In this document: positions 14,878-23,442 of the stretch, in pieces
How the letters are laid out: every line of letters starts with the position of its first letter
How positions within the stretch are numbered: the stretch's first letter is position 1
Assembly (NCBI GenBank): GCA_905198835.1
Contig: CAJKDY010000006.1
Span: 79,879 to 143,878 of the forward strand
Length of the DNA: 64,000 nt
From: an uncultured Eubacteriales bacterium
GTDB lineage: Bacteria > Bacillota > Clostridia > Oscillospirales > Oscillospiraceae
Direction: 5' to 3'
Made by a program: the position numbers and the translations under genes
The notes under the pieces: generated by a model
Told to the model about the DNA's origin: nothing
Databases searched by the model: none
Seen by the model: the letters and a program-made list of their open reading frames with translations, nothing else

Positions 14878-16056
14878 ATGGCTGAAACAAGACCTTCCAA
14901 CTCTGCTGGGCCCCAGCGGCCCCACCGCGCCAGACGTCCCTCCACCAACCGCAGGGCCGCGGGAGCGGCTCTTTACGCAGTGGCGGTACTGGGCGTGTCG
15001 GTGCTGCTGGCCGCCATCGCCTGGGTCTTTGCCGGGGATGTGCTGGCCCTCAACAAAGCGCCCCACACCGCCGTCATCACGCTCTCGCCGGAGATCTTTT
15101 CCGACGTGGAGACCACCGTGGAGACCAAGACGCCCAACGGTGAGGTGGTAGAGGAGACCCGAACGGTCAAACGGGCCGACATGGGCGAGGTGGCGTCCAT
15201 TCTGAAGGAAAACGACCTGATTGAGTTCAAGACCCTTTTTAAGATCTTTGCCTCAGTGACCGGCTCGGGCAAAAAGATCGCGCCGGGGACCTACGAGCTC
15301 AATACCGATATGGACTACCGGGCCATCATCTCCAGCATGTCCGCGGGCTCGGCCAGCCGCTCGGAGGTCTCCGTTACCATCCCAGAGGGCTACTCCATCG
15401 ACCAGATCTTTGCCCTGCTGGAGGAAAAGGGGGTCGCTACCGCCGCGGATCTCCGCCAGACCGCCGCTGACCACGACTATCAATTCGATTTCCTGGAGGG
15501 CATTCCCCTGGGCGACTACCACCGCCTGGACGGCTATCTGTTCCCGGACACCTACCGTTTTTATATGGGAGAGGACCCGCTGTACGCCATCAACAAGATG
15601 CTGGTGAACTTCACCAACATGGTCTCCCGGGAGACCCGGGACAGCCTGGCGGCTGAGGGACGGGACCTCCACCAGATCATCACCATCGCCTCCCTGATCG
15701 AAAAGGAGACCGACGGCACCGACCAGGCCCTCATCGCCTCGGTGATCTATAACCGCCTGAATAACCCCTCCGTTACCAACGGCTATCTCCAGATCGACGC
15801 CACCCTGGCCTACCTCAACGGCGGCAAGGTGCCCACCGAGGCGGACAAGTCCATTGACTCGCCCTACAACACTTATCTCTATACCGGCCTGCCCCCCGGA
15901 CCCATCGCCAACCCCGGCTCCGAGGCTATCTGGGCCGCCATGAACCCCAAGTCCAGCAACTATTATTACTATGCCCTGGGCACCGACGGCCTGCACCACT
16001 ATTCCAAGACCTATTCTGAGCATCAGGCCTTTTTGGACTCTCTGCCCAAGAATTAG
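14878..16056 (+). CDS. mltG: Endolytic murein transglycosylase MltG (YceG)
   Basis: The 392-residue product has a basic cytoplasmic tail (1-28), one membrane helix (about 29-51), a LysM-like region with an inserted 'ETKTPNGEVVEETRTVKRAD' stretch, and the YceG domain. Key blocks are 'TIPEGYSIDQIFALL', 'FPDTYRFY', 'IASLIEKETDGTDQ' (catalytic Glu near 275), 'LQIDATLAYL' and 'DSPYNTYLYTGLPPGPIANPG' in part. MltG cuts nascent glycan strands at the membrane and sets their length. GGGAGGAAAATTTACC precedes ATG 14878. A strong terminator follows at 16061. Confidence 0.95.
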   Translation: MAETRPSNSAGPQRPHRARRPSTNRRAAGAALYAVAVLGVSVLLAAIAWVFAGDVLALNKAPHTAVITLSPEIFSDVETTVETKTPNGEVVEETRTVKRADMGEVASILKENDLIEFKTLFKIFASVTGSGKKIAPGTYELNTDMDYRAIISSMSAGSASRSEVSVTIPEGYSIDQIFALLEEKGVATAADLRQTAADHDYQFDFLEGIPLGDYHRLDGYLFPDTYRFYMGEDPLYAINKMLVNFTNMVSRETRDSLAAEGRDLHQIITIASLIEKETDGTDQALIASVIYNRLNNPSVTNGYLQIDATLAYLNGGKVPTEADKSIDSPYNTYLYTGLPPGPIANPGSEAIWAAMNPKSSNYYYYALGTDGLHHYSKTYSEHQAFLDSLPKN

Positions 16057-16060
16057 ATCC

Positions 16061-16091
16061 AAGGCGGGCGAACGGTGTTCGCCCGCCTTTT
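16061..16091 (+). terminator. Terminator after mltG
   Basis: A 13-bp perfect stem (16061-16073 with 16077-16089, loop GGT) followed by TTTT. It starts 4 bases after the mltG stop and ends just ahead of the U32 gene, so the latter may depend on partial read-through or a promoter I could not see. Confidence 0.85.
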
Positions 16092-16115
16092 GATGAAGAA
16101 AGCGAGGTGAGGACC

Positions 16116-17318
16116 ATGCCGGTGGAGCTTTTATCCCCAGCCGGAGACGCCGAGCGGCTGGCCGCCGCGGTGGCCTACGGGGCCGACGCGGTGTATTTGG
16201 CCGGCAGCCAGTTCGGGATGCGGGCCTTTGCCGGGAACTTCGACGCCGAGGGGCTGAAAAAGGCCATCGACCTTGCCCACCGCCATGGCGTCCACGCCCA
16301 CATCACCGTCAACACCAATCCCCGAAACAGCGAGCTGGAGGGACTGCCGGAGTATTTGGAGAAGCTCCAGGACTGGGGCGCGGATGCCTTGATCATCGGC
16401 GACCCGGGCGTTTTTATGCTGGCCCGGCGCTACGCGCCGGGCGTGAAGCGCCATGTTTCTACTCAGGCGGGAGTCACCAACTATGCCGCCGCCCAGTATT
16501 GGCACGACCAGGGAGCCAGCCGGGTCATCCTGGCCCGGGAGCTCCATCTGGACGAGGTGGCGGACATTGTGGCCAAGTCGCCCAGGGACCTGGAGGTGGA
16601 GGCCTTTGTCCACGGCGCCATGTGCGTGAGCTGGTCGGGGCGGTGCGTTTTGTCCAACTACATGACCGGTCGGGACGCCACCCGGGGGGCCTGTGCCCAG
16701 CCCTGCCGGTATAAATACGCTTTGATGGAGGAGAAGCGGCCGGGGGAGTATTTCCCCGTGTTCGAGGAAAACGGCGAGACCTTTATTTTGAACTCCCGGG
16801 ATATGTGCATGATCGACCATGTGGGCGAGCTGATGGACATCGGCCTTGCCAGTCTCAAGATCGAAGGCCGGGCCAAGAGCGCCTACTACGCCGCCATCGT
16901 CACCGGGGCCTACCGCCACGCCATCGACGCTGCGGCGGCGGGGGAGGCGTTGGACCCGGTTTGGCGCGACGAGGTGGAGAAGGTCAGCCACCGCCACTAT
17001 TCCACCGGCTTTTGGTACGGCTATCCCGGTCAGTATACCGAGGACGCCCGGTATATCCGTAATTGGCAGGTGGTGGCCCAGGTGCTGTCCTGCGACGCCC
17101 AGGGCCATGCCCTTTGCCTGCTCAATAATAAGTTTCAGGCGGGGGAGACCCTGGAGCTGGTGGGACCCGGTCTAGCGCCGGTGGCCTTTTCTGTGGAAGA
17201 ACTGGCCGACGGCGCGGGGAACGCCGTGGCGGAGGTCCACACCCCCAGCAGCCAGTTCCAGATCAAACTGCCTTGCCAGGCTCCGGCGATGAGCTATTTG
17301 AGAAAAGAGGTCTGTTAG
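16116..17318 (+). CDS. U32-family protein (RlhA/TrhP/YegQ-like)
   Basis: The 400-residue product begins 'MPVELLSPAGDAERL', the usual U32 start. It contains the family signature around 'EAFVHGAMCVSWSGRCVLSNY' (in part) and 'GACAQPCRYKY', whose cysteines form the conserved cluster-like motif, then 'NSRDMCMIDH' and 'ASLKIEGRAKSAYY'. Family members were annotated as collagenase-like peptidases, but characterised ones (RlhA, TrhP) take part in prephenate-dependent hydroxylation of rRNA or tRNA; which applies here is not determinable. ATG 16116 is chosen over GTG 16107 because GAGGTGAG lies 5 bases ahead. Neighbourhood with mltG is common in Firmicutes. Confidence 0.9.
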   Translation: MPVELLSPAGDAERLAAAVAYGADAVYLAGSQFGMRAFAGNFDAEGLKKAIDLAHRHGVHAHITVNTNPRNSELEGLPEYLEKLQDWGADALIIGDPGVFMLARRYAPGVKRHVSTQAGVTNYAAAQYWHDQGASRVILARELHLDEVADIVAKSPRDLEVEAFVHGAMCVSWSGRCVLSNYMTGRDATRGACAQPCRYKYALMEEKRPGEYFPVFEENGETFILNSRDMCMIDHVGELMDIGLASLKIEGRAKSAYYAAIVTGAYRHAIDAAAAGEALDPVWRDEVEKVSHRHYSTGFWYGYPGQYTEDARYIRNWQVVAQVLSCDAQGHALCLLNNKFQAGETLELVGPGLAPVAFSVEELADGAGNAVAEVHTPSSQFQIKLPCQAPAMSYLRKEVC

Positions 17319-17361
17319 AGGCGTAGGGCGCGGCTTCCCAGACGCGCCGTGAGCAAATTCA

Positions 17362-17445
17362 GCGGACCGTCCAGGAGGCCGGTCCCTACAAGGACCGCTA
17401 AAGGTTTATGAAAATTGGTAGGGACCGCCGTCCCCGGCGGTCCGC
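17362..17445. repeat. Nested palindromic intergenic element (REP/MITE-like)
   Basis: Outer arms GCGGACCG (17362-17369) and CGGTCCGC (17438-17445), and inner arms CGGTCCCTAC (17380-17389) and GTAGGGACCG (17418-17427), form a symmetric 84-base element with an AT-rich centre. It lies between the U32 gene and the cysE promoter. Its symmetry suggests a dispersed non-coding repeat; no second copy lies in the window. Confidence 0.55.
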
Positions 17446-17449
17446 GTCC

Positions 17450-17478
17450 TTGACACCGTTTCCGGGCCGTGATAGTAT
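17450..17478 (+). promoter_or_regulatory. cysE-cysS promoter
   Basis: TTGACA (17450-17455) and TAGTAT (17473-17478) are 17 bases apart. An overlapping TATACT at 17476 would give a 20-base spacer. The region to the start codon is short, and no T-box or S-box was seen. Confidence 0.55.
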
Positions 17479-17518
17479 ACTATAATTGTTCCAAGTCCTG
17501 TGTATACGGGAGGTATGT

Positions 17519-18154
17519 ATGACACGTTTAGGCGAGACCCTGCGGGCCTATCAGGCCCGTGATCCGGCCTCACGCAGCAGGCTGGAGATCTTTCTTTTAT
17601 ACCCCGGCGTACACGCCGTCATCTTCCACCGGGTGAGCCACTGGCTGTGGCGGCACCATCTGCGGTTCTTGGGCCGGCTCAATTCCCAGCTCGGCCGCCA
17701 CTGTACCGGCATCGAGATCCATCCCGGCGCCACCATTGGCCGCCGCCTGGTCATCGACCACGGTATGGGCATCGTCATCGGTGAGACCGCCGAGATCGGT
17801 GACGACTGTCTGATCTACCACGGCGTCACTCTGGGCGGCACCGGCAAGGACACTGGCAAGCGCCACCCTACCATCGGCAACAATGTGATGATCGCCTGCG
17901 GCGCCAAGGTGCTGGGACCCTTTAAGGTAGGGAACAACGCCCGCATTGCCGCCAACGCCGTCGTCTTGCAGGAGGTGCCCGCCGACGCCACCGCCGTGGG
18001 CATCCCCGCCAAGATCGTCCGCATCGCCGGGGAGAAGCCTGACTACGCCACCAACGTAGACCAGATCAATGTCACCGACCCGGTGCAAAAGGAGCTCCAG
18101 GCTCTGGCCCAACGGTTGGAGGCGCTGGAGAAAAAGGGACCGGAAAAGGAGTAA
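17519..18154 (+). CDS. cysE: Serine O-acetyltransferase
   Basis: The 211-residue enzyme transfers acetyl from acetyl-CoA to serine, the first step of cysteine synthesis. A helical N-terminal half contains 'VHAVIFHRVSHWLW'. The left-handed beta helix then runs from about 65 with hexapeptide repeats ('GIEIHPGATIGRRLVIDHGMGIVIGETAEIGDDC', quoted only in part) and the catalytic His in 'DHGMG' and 'YHGVTLGG'. ATG 17519 follows GGGAGG by 5 bases; an upstream in-frame ATG (17486) lacks such a site. The gap to cysS is 6 bases. Cysteine synthase itself is not in the window. Confidence 0.94.
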   Translation: MTRLGETLRAYQARDPASRSRLEIFLLYPGVHAVIFHRVSHWLWRHHLRFLGRLNSQLGRHCTGIEIHPGATIGRRLVIDHGMGIVIGETAEIGDDCLIYHGVTLGGTGKDTGKRHPTIGNNVMIACGAKVLGPFKVGNNARIAANAVVLQEVPADATAVGIPAKIVRIAGEKPDYATNVDQINVTDPVQKELQALAQRLEALEKKGPEKE

Positions 18155-18160
18155 GGACGT

Positions 18161-19588
18161 ATGAAATTATATAATTCCGCCAGCCACGTCAAAGAGAACT
18201 TTGTGCCCCATGAGCCGGGCAAGGTCAGCATGTATACCTGCGGCCCCACCGTCTACCACTTTGCCCACATCGGCAACCTGCGCTCGTATATCATGGAGGA
18301 CGTGCTGGAAAAGGCCCTTCGCTGGGAGGGGTTTGCGGTAAAGCGGGTGATGAACATCACCGACGTGGGCCACCTTTCCTCCGATGCCGACACCGGCGAG
18401 GACAAGATGCTCAAGGGCGCGCAGCGCGAGCATAAGAGCGTCATGGAGATTGCGAAGTTTTATACCGACGCCTTCTTTGCCGACTGCGCCAAGCTCAACA
18501 TCAAATACCCCGACGTGGTCCAGCCCGCTACCGGCATGATCGAGGACTACATCAAGGTCATCACCAAGCTGCTGGACACCGGCTACGCCTACGCCGCCGG
18601 CGGCAATATCTACTTCGACACCGCCAAGCTGGACAAGTATTACGTTTTCAACGACCACGACGCCGAGGACCTGCAGACCGGCGTCCGGGACAGCGTGGAG
18701 GAGGACGAAAACAAGCGCAATAAGACCGATTTTGTGCTGTGGTTCACCAAGTCGAAGTTTGAGGACCAGGCTTTGAAGTGGGACTCTCCCTGGGGCGTGG
18801 GCTATCCCGGCTGGCACATCGAGTGCTCCTGCATTTCCATGAAGTACCTGGGGGAGTATCTGGACCTCCACTGCGGCGGTATCGACAACGCCTTCCCCCA
18901 CCACACCAACGAGATCGCCCAGTCTGAAGCCTACCTGGGCCACCCCTGGTGCAAGCACTGGTTCCACATCCACCATCTGAACACCAATGACGGCAAAATG
19001 AGCAAGTCCAAGGGTGAGTTTTTGACCGTCTCGCTGTTGGAGGAAAAGGGCTACGACCCCTTGGCCTACCGCCTTTTCTGCCTGCAAAGCCACTACCGCA
19101 AGGCCCTGACCTTCTCCTGGGACAACCTCTCTAACGCCCAGGGGACCTATGAAAAGCTCATCAAGCGCGTGGCCGCCCTCACCGAGGAGGGGACTGTGGA
19201 CGCCCAGGCGGCGGAGCCGCTCAAGGCCAAGTTCCAGGAGGCCCTGGACAACGACCTCAATACCTCCCTGGCCGTGACCGCCCTCTATGATGTGCTCAAG
19301 GCCGACGTGAACGACGCCACCAAGCGATCCCTGATCGCCAGCTTTGACGAGGTGCTGGGCCTCAAACTCTTAGAGCACGCCGCCCAGCTCCAGGACAAGG
19401 AGAGCGCCCAGGCCGCCCCGGCAGAGCTGACGGGGGAGGACGCGGCCATCCAGGCCCTGGTGGACCAGCGGACCGCCGCCAAAAAGGCCAAGGATTTTGC
19501 CACGGCCGACAGCATCCGCGCCCAGCTGACGGACATGGGCGTGGAGGTCACAGACACCCCCCAGGGCCCGGTGTGGCGGAGGGTCTGA
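18161..19588 (+). CDS. cysS: Cysteinyl-tRNA synthetase
   Basis: The 475-residue class I synthetase carries 'TCGPTVYHFAHIGN' (zinc Cys and HIGH-type motif), 'GWHIECSCISMKYLG' (zinc ligands), 'HHTNEIAQSEA' and G-K-M-S-K-S-K-G as KMSKS. The C-terminal anticodon-binding DALR helices follow. It charges tRNA-Cys. Pairing with cysE in one transcript links cysteine supply with its use in translation, as in Bacillus. The last codon is 1 base before the rhomboid start. Confidence 0.97.
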   Translation: MKLYNSASHVKENFVPHEPGKVSMYTCGPTVYHFAHIGNLRSYIMEDVLEKALRWEGFAVKRVMNITDVGHLSSDADTGEDKMLKGAQREHKSVMEIAKFYTDAFFADCAKLNIKYPDVVQPATGMIEDYIKVITKLLDTGYAYAAGGNIYFDTAKLDKYYVFNDHDAEDLQTGVRDSVEEDENKRNKTDFVLWFTKSKFEDQALKWDSPWGVGYPGWHIECSCISMKYLGEYLDLHCGGIDNAFPHHTNEIAQSEAYLGHPWCKHWFHIHHLNTNDGKMSKSKGEFLTVSLLEEKGYDPLAYRLFCLQSHYRKALTFSWDNLSNAQGTYEKLIKRVAALTEEGTVDAQAAEPLKAKFQEALDNDLNTSLAVTALYDVLKADVNDATKRSLIASFDEVLGLKLLEHAAQLQDKESAQAAPAELTGEDAAIQALVDQRTAAKKAKDFATADSIRAQLTDMGVEVTDTPQGPVWRRV

Positions 19589-19589
19589 C

Positions 19590-20198
19590 ATGGCGCGCAA
19601 CATGATGAAAAAGCGGGTGCTGAAGCTCCAGTTCAACGCGCCGCTGATCCTGCTGTTTTCCCTGGCCTCCCTGGCCGTTCTCATCGCCGACTATTATACC
19701 GGCGGCAAGGGCGACGGCCTGGGGGACTCCACGGTGCGGTTTTTCAGCGTCTACCGCACGTCCTGGGCGGACCCTGCCGCCTATGTCCGCCTCTTTGGCC
19801 ATGTGCTGGGCCATCTGGACTGGAGCCACTATCTGGGCAACATCATGTTGCTTTTGGTGGTGGGCCCGCCCCTGGAGGAGAAGTACGGCAGTTGGACCCT
19901 TTTATGGGCCATGTGCGTGACGGCGGTGGTGTCCGGCTTAGCCTTTATCCTCTTAAACGGCAACGGTCTTCTGCTGGGCGCCAGCGGCATCGTCTTTATG
20001 TGCATCATGCTCTCCTCCCTTGCCGGGATGCGGGACGGGGCCATCCCCATCACCCTCATTCTGGTGGCCATCCTCTATCTGGGCGGCGAGCTGTGGGACG
20101 CCTTCACTGCCGCCAACTCGGTGAGCCATCTCACCCACATCATCGGCGGACTGTGCGGCACAGTCATCGGCTTTATCCTGGCCCGGCGGCGGAGATGA
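19590..20198 (+). CDS. Rhomboid-family intramembrane serine protease
   Basis: A 202-residue protein with about six membrane helices. The catalytic G-A-S-G motif is at 130-133 (Ser132), and the partner His in 'SHLTHIIGG' is His183. 'LGHLDWSHYLGNIMLLLVVGPPLEEKYG' (quoted in part) is the helix 2 block with H-x(4)-N. Rhomboids cut membrane proteins within the bilayer; the substrate is unknown. It directly follows cysS and overlaps miaA by four bases (ATGA), so it belongs to the same transcript. Confidence 0.88.
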   Translation: MARNMMKKRVLKLQFNAPLILLFSLASLAVLIADYYTGGKGDGLGDSTVRFFSVYRTSWADPAAYVRLFGHVLGHLDWSHYLGNIMLLLVVGPPLEEKYGSWTLLWAMCVTAVVSGLAFILLNGNGLLLGASGIVFMCIMLSSLAGMRDGAIPITLILVAILYLGGELWDAFTAANSVSHLTHIIGGLCGTVIGFILARRRR

Positions 20199-21127
20199 AC
20201 AAGGTCATCGTCATCTGCGGCCCCACCGCCTCAGGCAAGACCGCCCTGGGCGTGGCCTTAGCCAAGGCCCTGGACGGCGAGGTCATCGGCGCGGACTCCA
20301 TGCAGATCTACCGGGGCATGGACATCGGCACCGCCAAGCCCACGACTGAGGAGATGGACGGCGTGCCCCACCACATGATCGATGTGGCCGACCCAGCCGA
20401 GGACTTCTCCGTGGCCCGGTATGTGGACCTGGCTACCCCTATTGTGGAGGACGTGCTGGCGCGGGGCAAGCGGGCCCTCATCGTGGGCGGCACGGGGCTC
20501 TACATCGACAATCTGCTGGCTGGGCGTAGCTTTGCCGCCTTCTCCGGCGGGACCAGACAGGCGCTGGAGGAGCGCTGCGCCGCCCAGGGGCTGGACAAGC
20601 TCTACGCCGAGCTGGGCGAGGTAGACCCGGCCCGGCAGCGGCAGCTCCATCCCAACGACCAAAAGCGTATCCTGCGGGCCCTGGAGGTCTATTACGAGAC
20701 CGGCAAGCCCATGTCCGTCTGGGACGCCGAGAGCCGGACCCGGCCGCCCCGCTTCCAGGCGGCATATATCGCGCTGAACTTTAAGGACCGGGCAGATCTG
20801 TGGCGGCGCATCGACGCTCGGGTGGACGCCATGATGGCGGCAGGGCTGGCACAGGAGGTCCGTTCGTTGCTGGACCGGGGCGTGCCGGCCACGGCCACCA
20901 GTATGCAGGCCATCGGCTATAAGGAGCTGGCCGCCGCCGTGGCCGAGGGAGGCGACCTATCCGCCGCCGCCCAGGAGGTCAAGCTCCGCTCCCGGCAATA
21001 CGCTAAGCGACAGCTGAGCTGGTTTCGCCGCTATGAGAGCGCCCACTGGGTGGAGTGGGATAAAAGTCCAAATTTTTCCACCGCCCTCCAGGATTCGACA
21101 GCCTTCCTCACCCAAATGGGTATATGA
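20195..21127 (+). CDS. miaA: tRNA dimethylallyltransferase
   Basis: The 310-residue enzyme adds a dimethylallyl group to A37 of tRNAs that read UNN codons. It has the P-loop G-P-T-A-S-G-K-T near residue 8, 'GADSMQIYRGMDIGTAKPT', 'HHMIDVADP', 'VGGTGLYID' and the C-terminal 'MQAIGYKEL' and 'RQYAKRQLSWFRR' blocks. ATG 20195 overlaps the rhomboid stop. The open frame extends upstream inside the rhomboid gene, but only this start gives the family N-terminus. It lies just upstream of hfq, a common miaA-hfq pairing. Confidence 0.96.
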   Translation: MNKVIVICGPTASGKTALGVALAKALDGEVIGADSMQIYRGMDIGTAKPTTEEMDGVPHHMIDVADPAEDFSVARYVDLATPIVEDVLARGKRALIVGGTGLYIDNLLAGRSFAAFSGGTRQALEERCAAQGLDKLYAELGEVDPARQRQLHPNDQKRILRALEVYYETGKPMSVWDAESRTRPPRFQAAYIALNFKDRADLWRRIDARVDAMMAAGLAQEVRSLLDRGVPATATSMQAIGYKELAAAVAEGGDLSAAAQEVKLRSRQYAKRQLSWFRRYESAHWVEWDKSPNFSTALQDSTAFLTQMGI

Positions 21128-21189
21128 TACTGCCTGCGTAGTAGTCTGCGCGAAGGCCATATGCCAATTTGAAGAGGGAGCGTGTATAC

Positions 21190-21420
21190 ATGAAAAACAC
21201 AAAGATCTTACAGGACGCTTTTTTGACCCGATGCCGCACCGCCCGGATGCCGGTGACCATGTTCTTGATGAACGGCTTCCAGATCCGCGGGTACATCACC
21301 GGCTTTGACCCCTTCGTGGTGGTGGTCCAGTCCGAGGAAAAGCAGCAGGTCATCTACAAGCACGCCATCTCCACCATCGTCCCCGAGCGGCGCATGGAGC
21401 TGGAGCCGGCGGAGGAGTAA
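21190..21420 (+). CDS. hfq: RNA chaperone Hfq
   Basis: The 76-residue Sm-like protein has the Sm1 block 'VTMFLMNGFQIRGYITGFDPFVVVV' (in part) and the Sm2 block 'YKHAISTIVP' with the Tyr-Lys-His motif. It forms hexamers that bind U-rich RNA. The N-terminal 'DAFLTRCRTARMPV' replaces the more common 'FLNxLRKxxxxV' spacing, with a Cys. ATG 21190 is preferred over TTG 21169 by homology; GAGGGAG lies about 11 bases upstream. The C-terminal tail is short, as is usual in Firmicutes. Confidence 0.94.
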   Translation: MKNTKILQDAFLTRCRTARMPVTMFLMNGFQIRGYITGFDPFVVVVQSEEKQQVIYKHAISTIVPERRMELEPAEE

Positions 21421-21456
21421 GCAAAAGCGTCCTCCCCAAAGGAGGCAGGGCTACAT

Positions 21457-22698
21457 ATGAAACAGGGCACGCTGGTCACCCGGGTGATCATTTTGCTGCT
21501 GCTGGTGGCGGTGCTGGTCTACCTGGGCGTGTATATCATCCAGGGTTTTTCCGACCCCTACCAGTTGGTGGTGACCTATACCTACGAGCTCTATGACGAC
21601 GTTTCTTTGGACGGCGTCGTGGTGCGCGCGGAGAGCCCTGTGCCCGGCGCGGCGCGGCTGGCGGAGGTGCTGCCCCAGGAGGGGGAGCGGGTCCGCGCCG
21701 GGGCTGCGGTGGCCCGGATCTACCAAAACGAGACGGCCCTGGCCGACCACCGCCAGGCCAAGGCGCTGGAGCTGGAGCTGGAGCAGCTTCAGTACGCCCT
21801 GCGCCGGGGCGACGCCGTCACCGACGCCAAGGAGCTGGACGCCCAGCTGGTCACCGACCTTGCCGAGCTGAAAAGTCACCTTTCCACCGGCGAGCTGGCC
21901 GACCTGGCCGACCGGGGCCTTTCCATCCGCTCGCTGGTGGTCAAGCGGACCTCCGACGCCGTCACCGGCGCGGAGAGCATAGCCCAGATCCAGCAGGCGG
22001 CCCAGGATGTGGAAAACCGTCTGAACGCCCTGAACGCCTCCTCCGCCCAGGGGACGGACCTGGTGACGGTGAATCGGGGCGGTGTGTTCTCCGGCATGGC
22101 CGACGGCCTGGAGGGGACGTTGACGCCGGAGAGCCTGGAGACCCTTACCGCGGCCCAGCTGGCCCAGCTCCAGAGCCAGGGTGTCCAGACCGACGAAAAC
22201 GCTCTGGGTAAGCTCATCACCGACGCCACATGGTACTATGCCGCCACCGTAGACGACGCCACCGCCCAGCGCCTCACCGTGGGCCAGAGCTGTCTTTTGG
22301 CCTTCTCCGGCGACTTTGACCGGCAGTTGTCCATGACTCTGGAGCGCCTGGGCCCCGACGAGGACGGTCGCCGGGTGGCCGTCTTCTCCTCGGACCGTTA
22401 TCTGAACCAAGTGACCCTCTGCCGCTTTTTGAGTGCCCGGCTGGTCTTTGAGACCTTCACCGGTATCCGCGTGCCCGATAAGGCCCTGCGGGTCCGTGAC
22501 AACGACGACGGCACCACCACTGCGGGGGTATACACCCTGGTGGGCCGCCAGTGCGAGTTCAAGAAGGTGGAGGTGATCCGGGAGGGAGACGGCTTTTATC
22601 TGGTGAAAGGCACCGACGCCAACCGGAAGGTACTGCGGCCCGGCGATACCATTGTCCTCTCCAGCCGGGAGCTCTACGAGGGAAAGGTGGTGGCCTGA
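21457..22698 (+). CDS. HlyD-like membrane adaptor of the division gene cluster
   Basis: A 413-residue protein with a single membrane helix at about 8-28, then a lipoyl/barrel-sandwich half ('LDGVVVRAESPVPGAARLAEVLPQEGERVRAGAAVARIY', quoted in part) split by a helical hairpin (about 100-185), and a beta-barrel domain. HlyD-type adaptors link inner-membrane pumps to outward paths, but no transporter gene is adjacent. Its fixed place between hfq and yggS-sepF suggests a role in envelope biogenesis or division; that is inference from context. GGAGGCAGGG upstream supports ATG 21457. Confidence 0.78.
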   Translation: MKQGTLVTRVIILLLLVAVLVYLGVYIIQGFSDPYQLVVTYTYELYDDVSLDGVVVRAESPVPGAARLAEVLPQEGERVRAGAAVARIYQNETALADHRQAKALELELEQLQYALRRGDAVTDAKELDAQLVTDLAELKSHLSTGELADLADRGLSIRSLVVKRTSDAVTGAESIAQIQQAAQDVENRLNALNASSAQGTDLVTVNRGGVFSGMADGLEGTLTPESLETLTAAQLAQLQSQGVQTDENALGKLITDATWYYAATVDDATAQRLTVGQSCLLAFSGDFDRQLSMTLERLGPDEDGRRVAVFSSDRYLNQVTLCRFLSARLVFETFTGIRVPDKALRVRDNDDGTTTAGVYTLVGRQCEFKKVEVIREGDGFYLVKGTDANRKVLRPGDTIVLSSRELYEGKVVA

Positions 22699-22699
22699 G

Positions 22700-23398
22700 A
22701 TGGAAAACGCCATTCGCGTCAAGCTGGACGAGGCTCTGGACGTCATTGCCGACGCCGCCCGGGAGGTGGGCCGGGATCCCGGGGAGATCACCCTGGAGGC
22801 CGCCACCAAGACCCAGGACGCCGCCACCGTCCGCGCCGCCATCGCCGCCGGTGTCACCGTCTGCGGGGAAAACCGGGTCCAGGAGCTGTGCCAAAAGCTG
22901 GACGCCTTCGCCTACGACGGCGCGGAGGTCCACTTCATCGGCCATTTGCAGACCAATAAGATCAATAAAGTCGTGGGCCGGGTGGACATCATCGAGTCCA
23001 TCGGCTCCATGCGGCTTTTAGAGGGCGTCAGCGCTTGCGCCACAAGACTTGAGCGAGTTCAGGACATCCTTCTGGAGGTGAACATCGCCGCCGAGGAGAG
23101 CAAGTCCGGCTTCGCCCCCGGGGAGCTGCTTTTTGCCGCCGAACAGGCCATGGAGCTGCCCGGCGTGCGCCTTCGTGGGCTCATGGCCATTCCCCCGGTG
23201 GCACAAGATGTTGGGGCCAACCGAAAATTTTTTCACCAAATCTATCAATTTTATGTTGACATAATTCAAAAAATGGGAGATAATAGGGGCACTATAAGTT
23301 GTCTCTCCATGGGTATGAGCCGGGACTATGCCGACGCGGTGCGTGAGGGCGCCACGCTGGTACGCCTGGGGACCGGCCTTTTCGGGCCGCGGAGCTGA
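22700..23398 (+). CDS. ylmE: PLP homeostasis protein, YggS/YlmE family
   Basis: The 232-residue TIM-barrel PLP protein starts 'MENAIRVKLDEAL'. The PLP lysine is expected at Lys37 in 'EAATKTQD', where most relatives have AVSKxx. Other marks are 'GENRVQEL', 'HFIGHLQTNKINKVV', 'RGLMAIPP' and 'LSMGMSRDY', the phosphate site. YggS proteins buffer pyridoxal phosphate and have no proven catalysis. It starts one base after the HlyD-like stop. A conspicuous AT-rich patch (23205-23300) inside the coding region holds a consensus-quality promoter (23256-23284) aimed at sepF. Confidence 0.9.
   Translation: MENAIRVKLDEALDVIADAAREVGRDPGEITLEAATKTQDAATVRAAIAAGVTVCGENRVQELCQKLDAFAYDGAEVHFIGHLQTNKINKVVGRVDIIESIGSMRLLEGVSACATRLERVQDILLEVNIAAEESKSGFAPGELLFAAEQAMELPGVRLRGLMAIPPVAQDVGANRKFFHQIYQFYVDIIQKMGDNRGTISCLSMGMSRDYADAVREGATLVRLGTGLFGPRS
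23256..23284 (+). promoter_or_regulatory. Internal promoter for sepF inside ylmE
   Basis: TTGACA (23256-23261), 17 bases, GATAAT (23279-23284) lie within the ylmE coding region in a local AT-rich patch, about 160 bases before the sepF ATG. Base composition here departs sharply from the rest of the gene, as though selected for promoter function. Confidence 0.6.
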
Positions 23399-23442
23399 CA
23401 GCGGCAGACGAGGTACAAAAGAGCGAAAGGGGAAACGCATTT

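Noticed and set aside
17319..17518. Cys T-box or S-box before cysE-cysS
   Set aside because: No T-box core (TGGNACC) or S-box motifs are present; the gap holds a palindromic element and a plain promoter.
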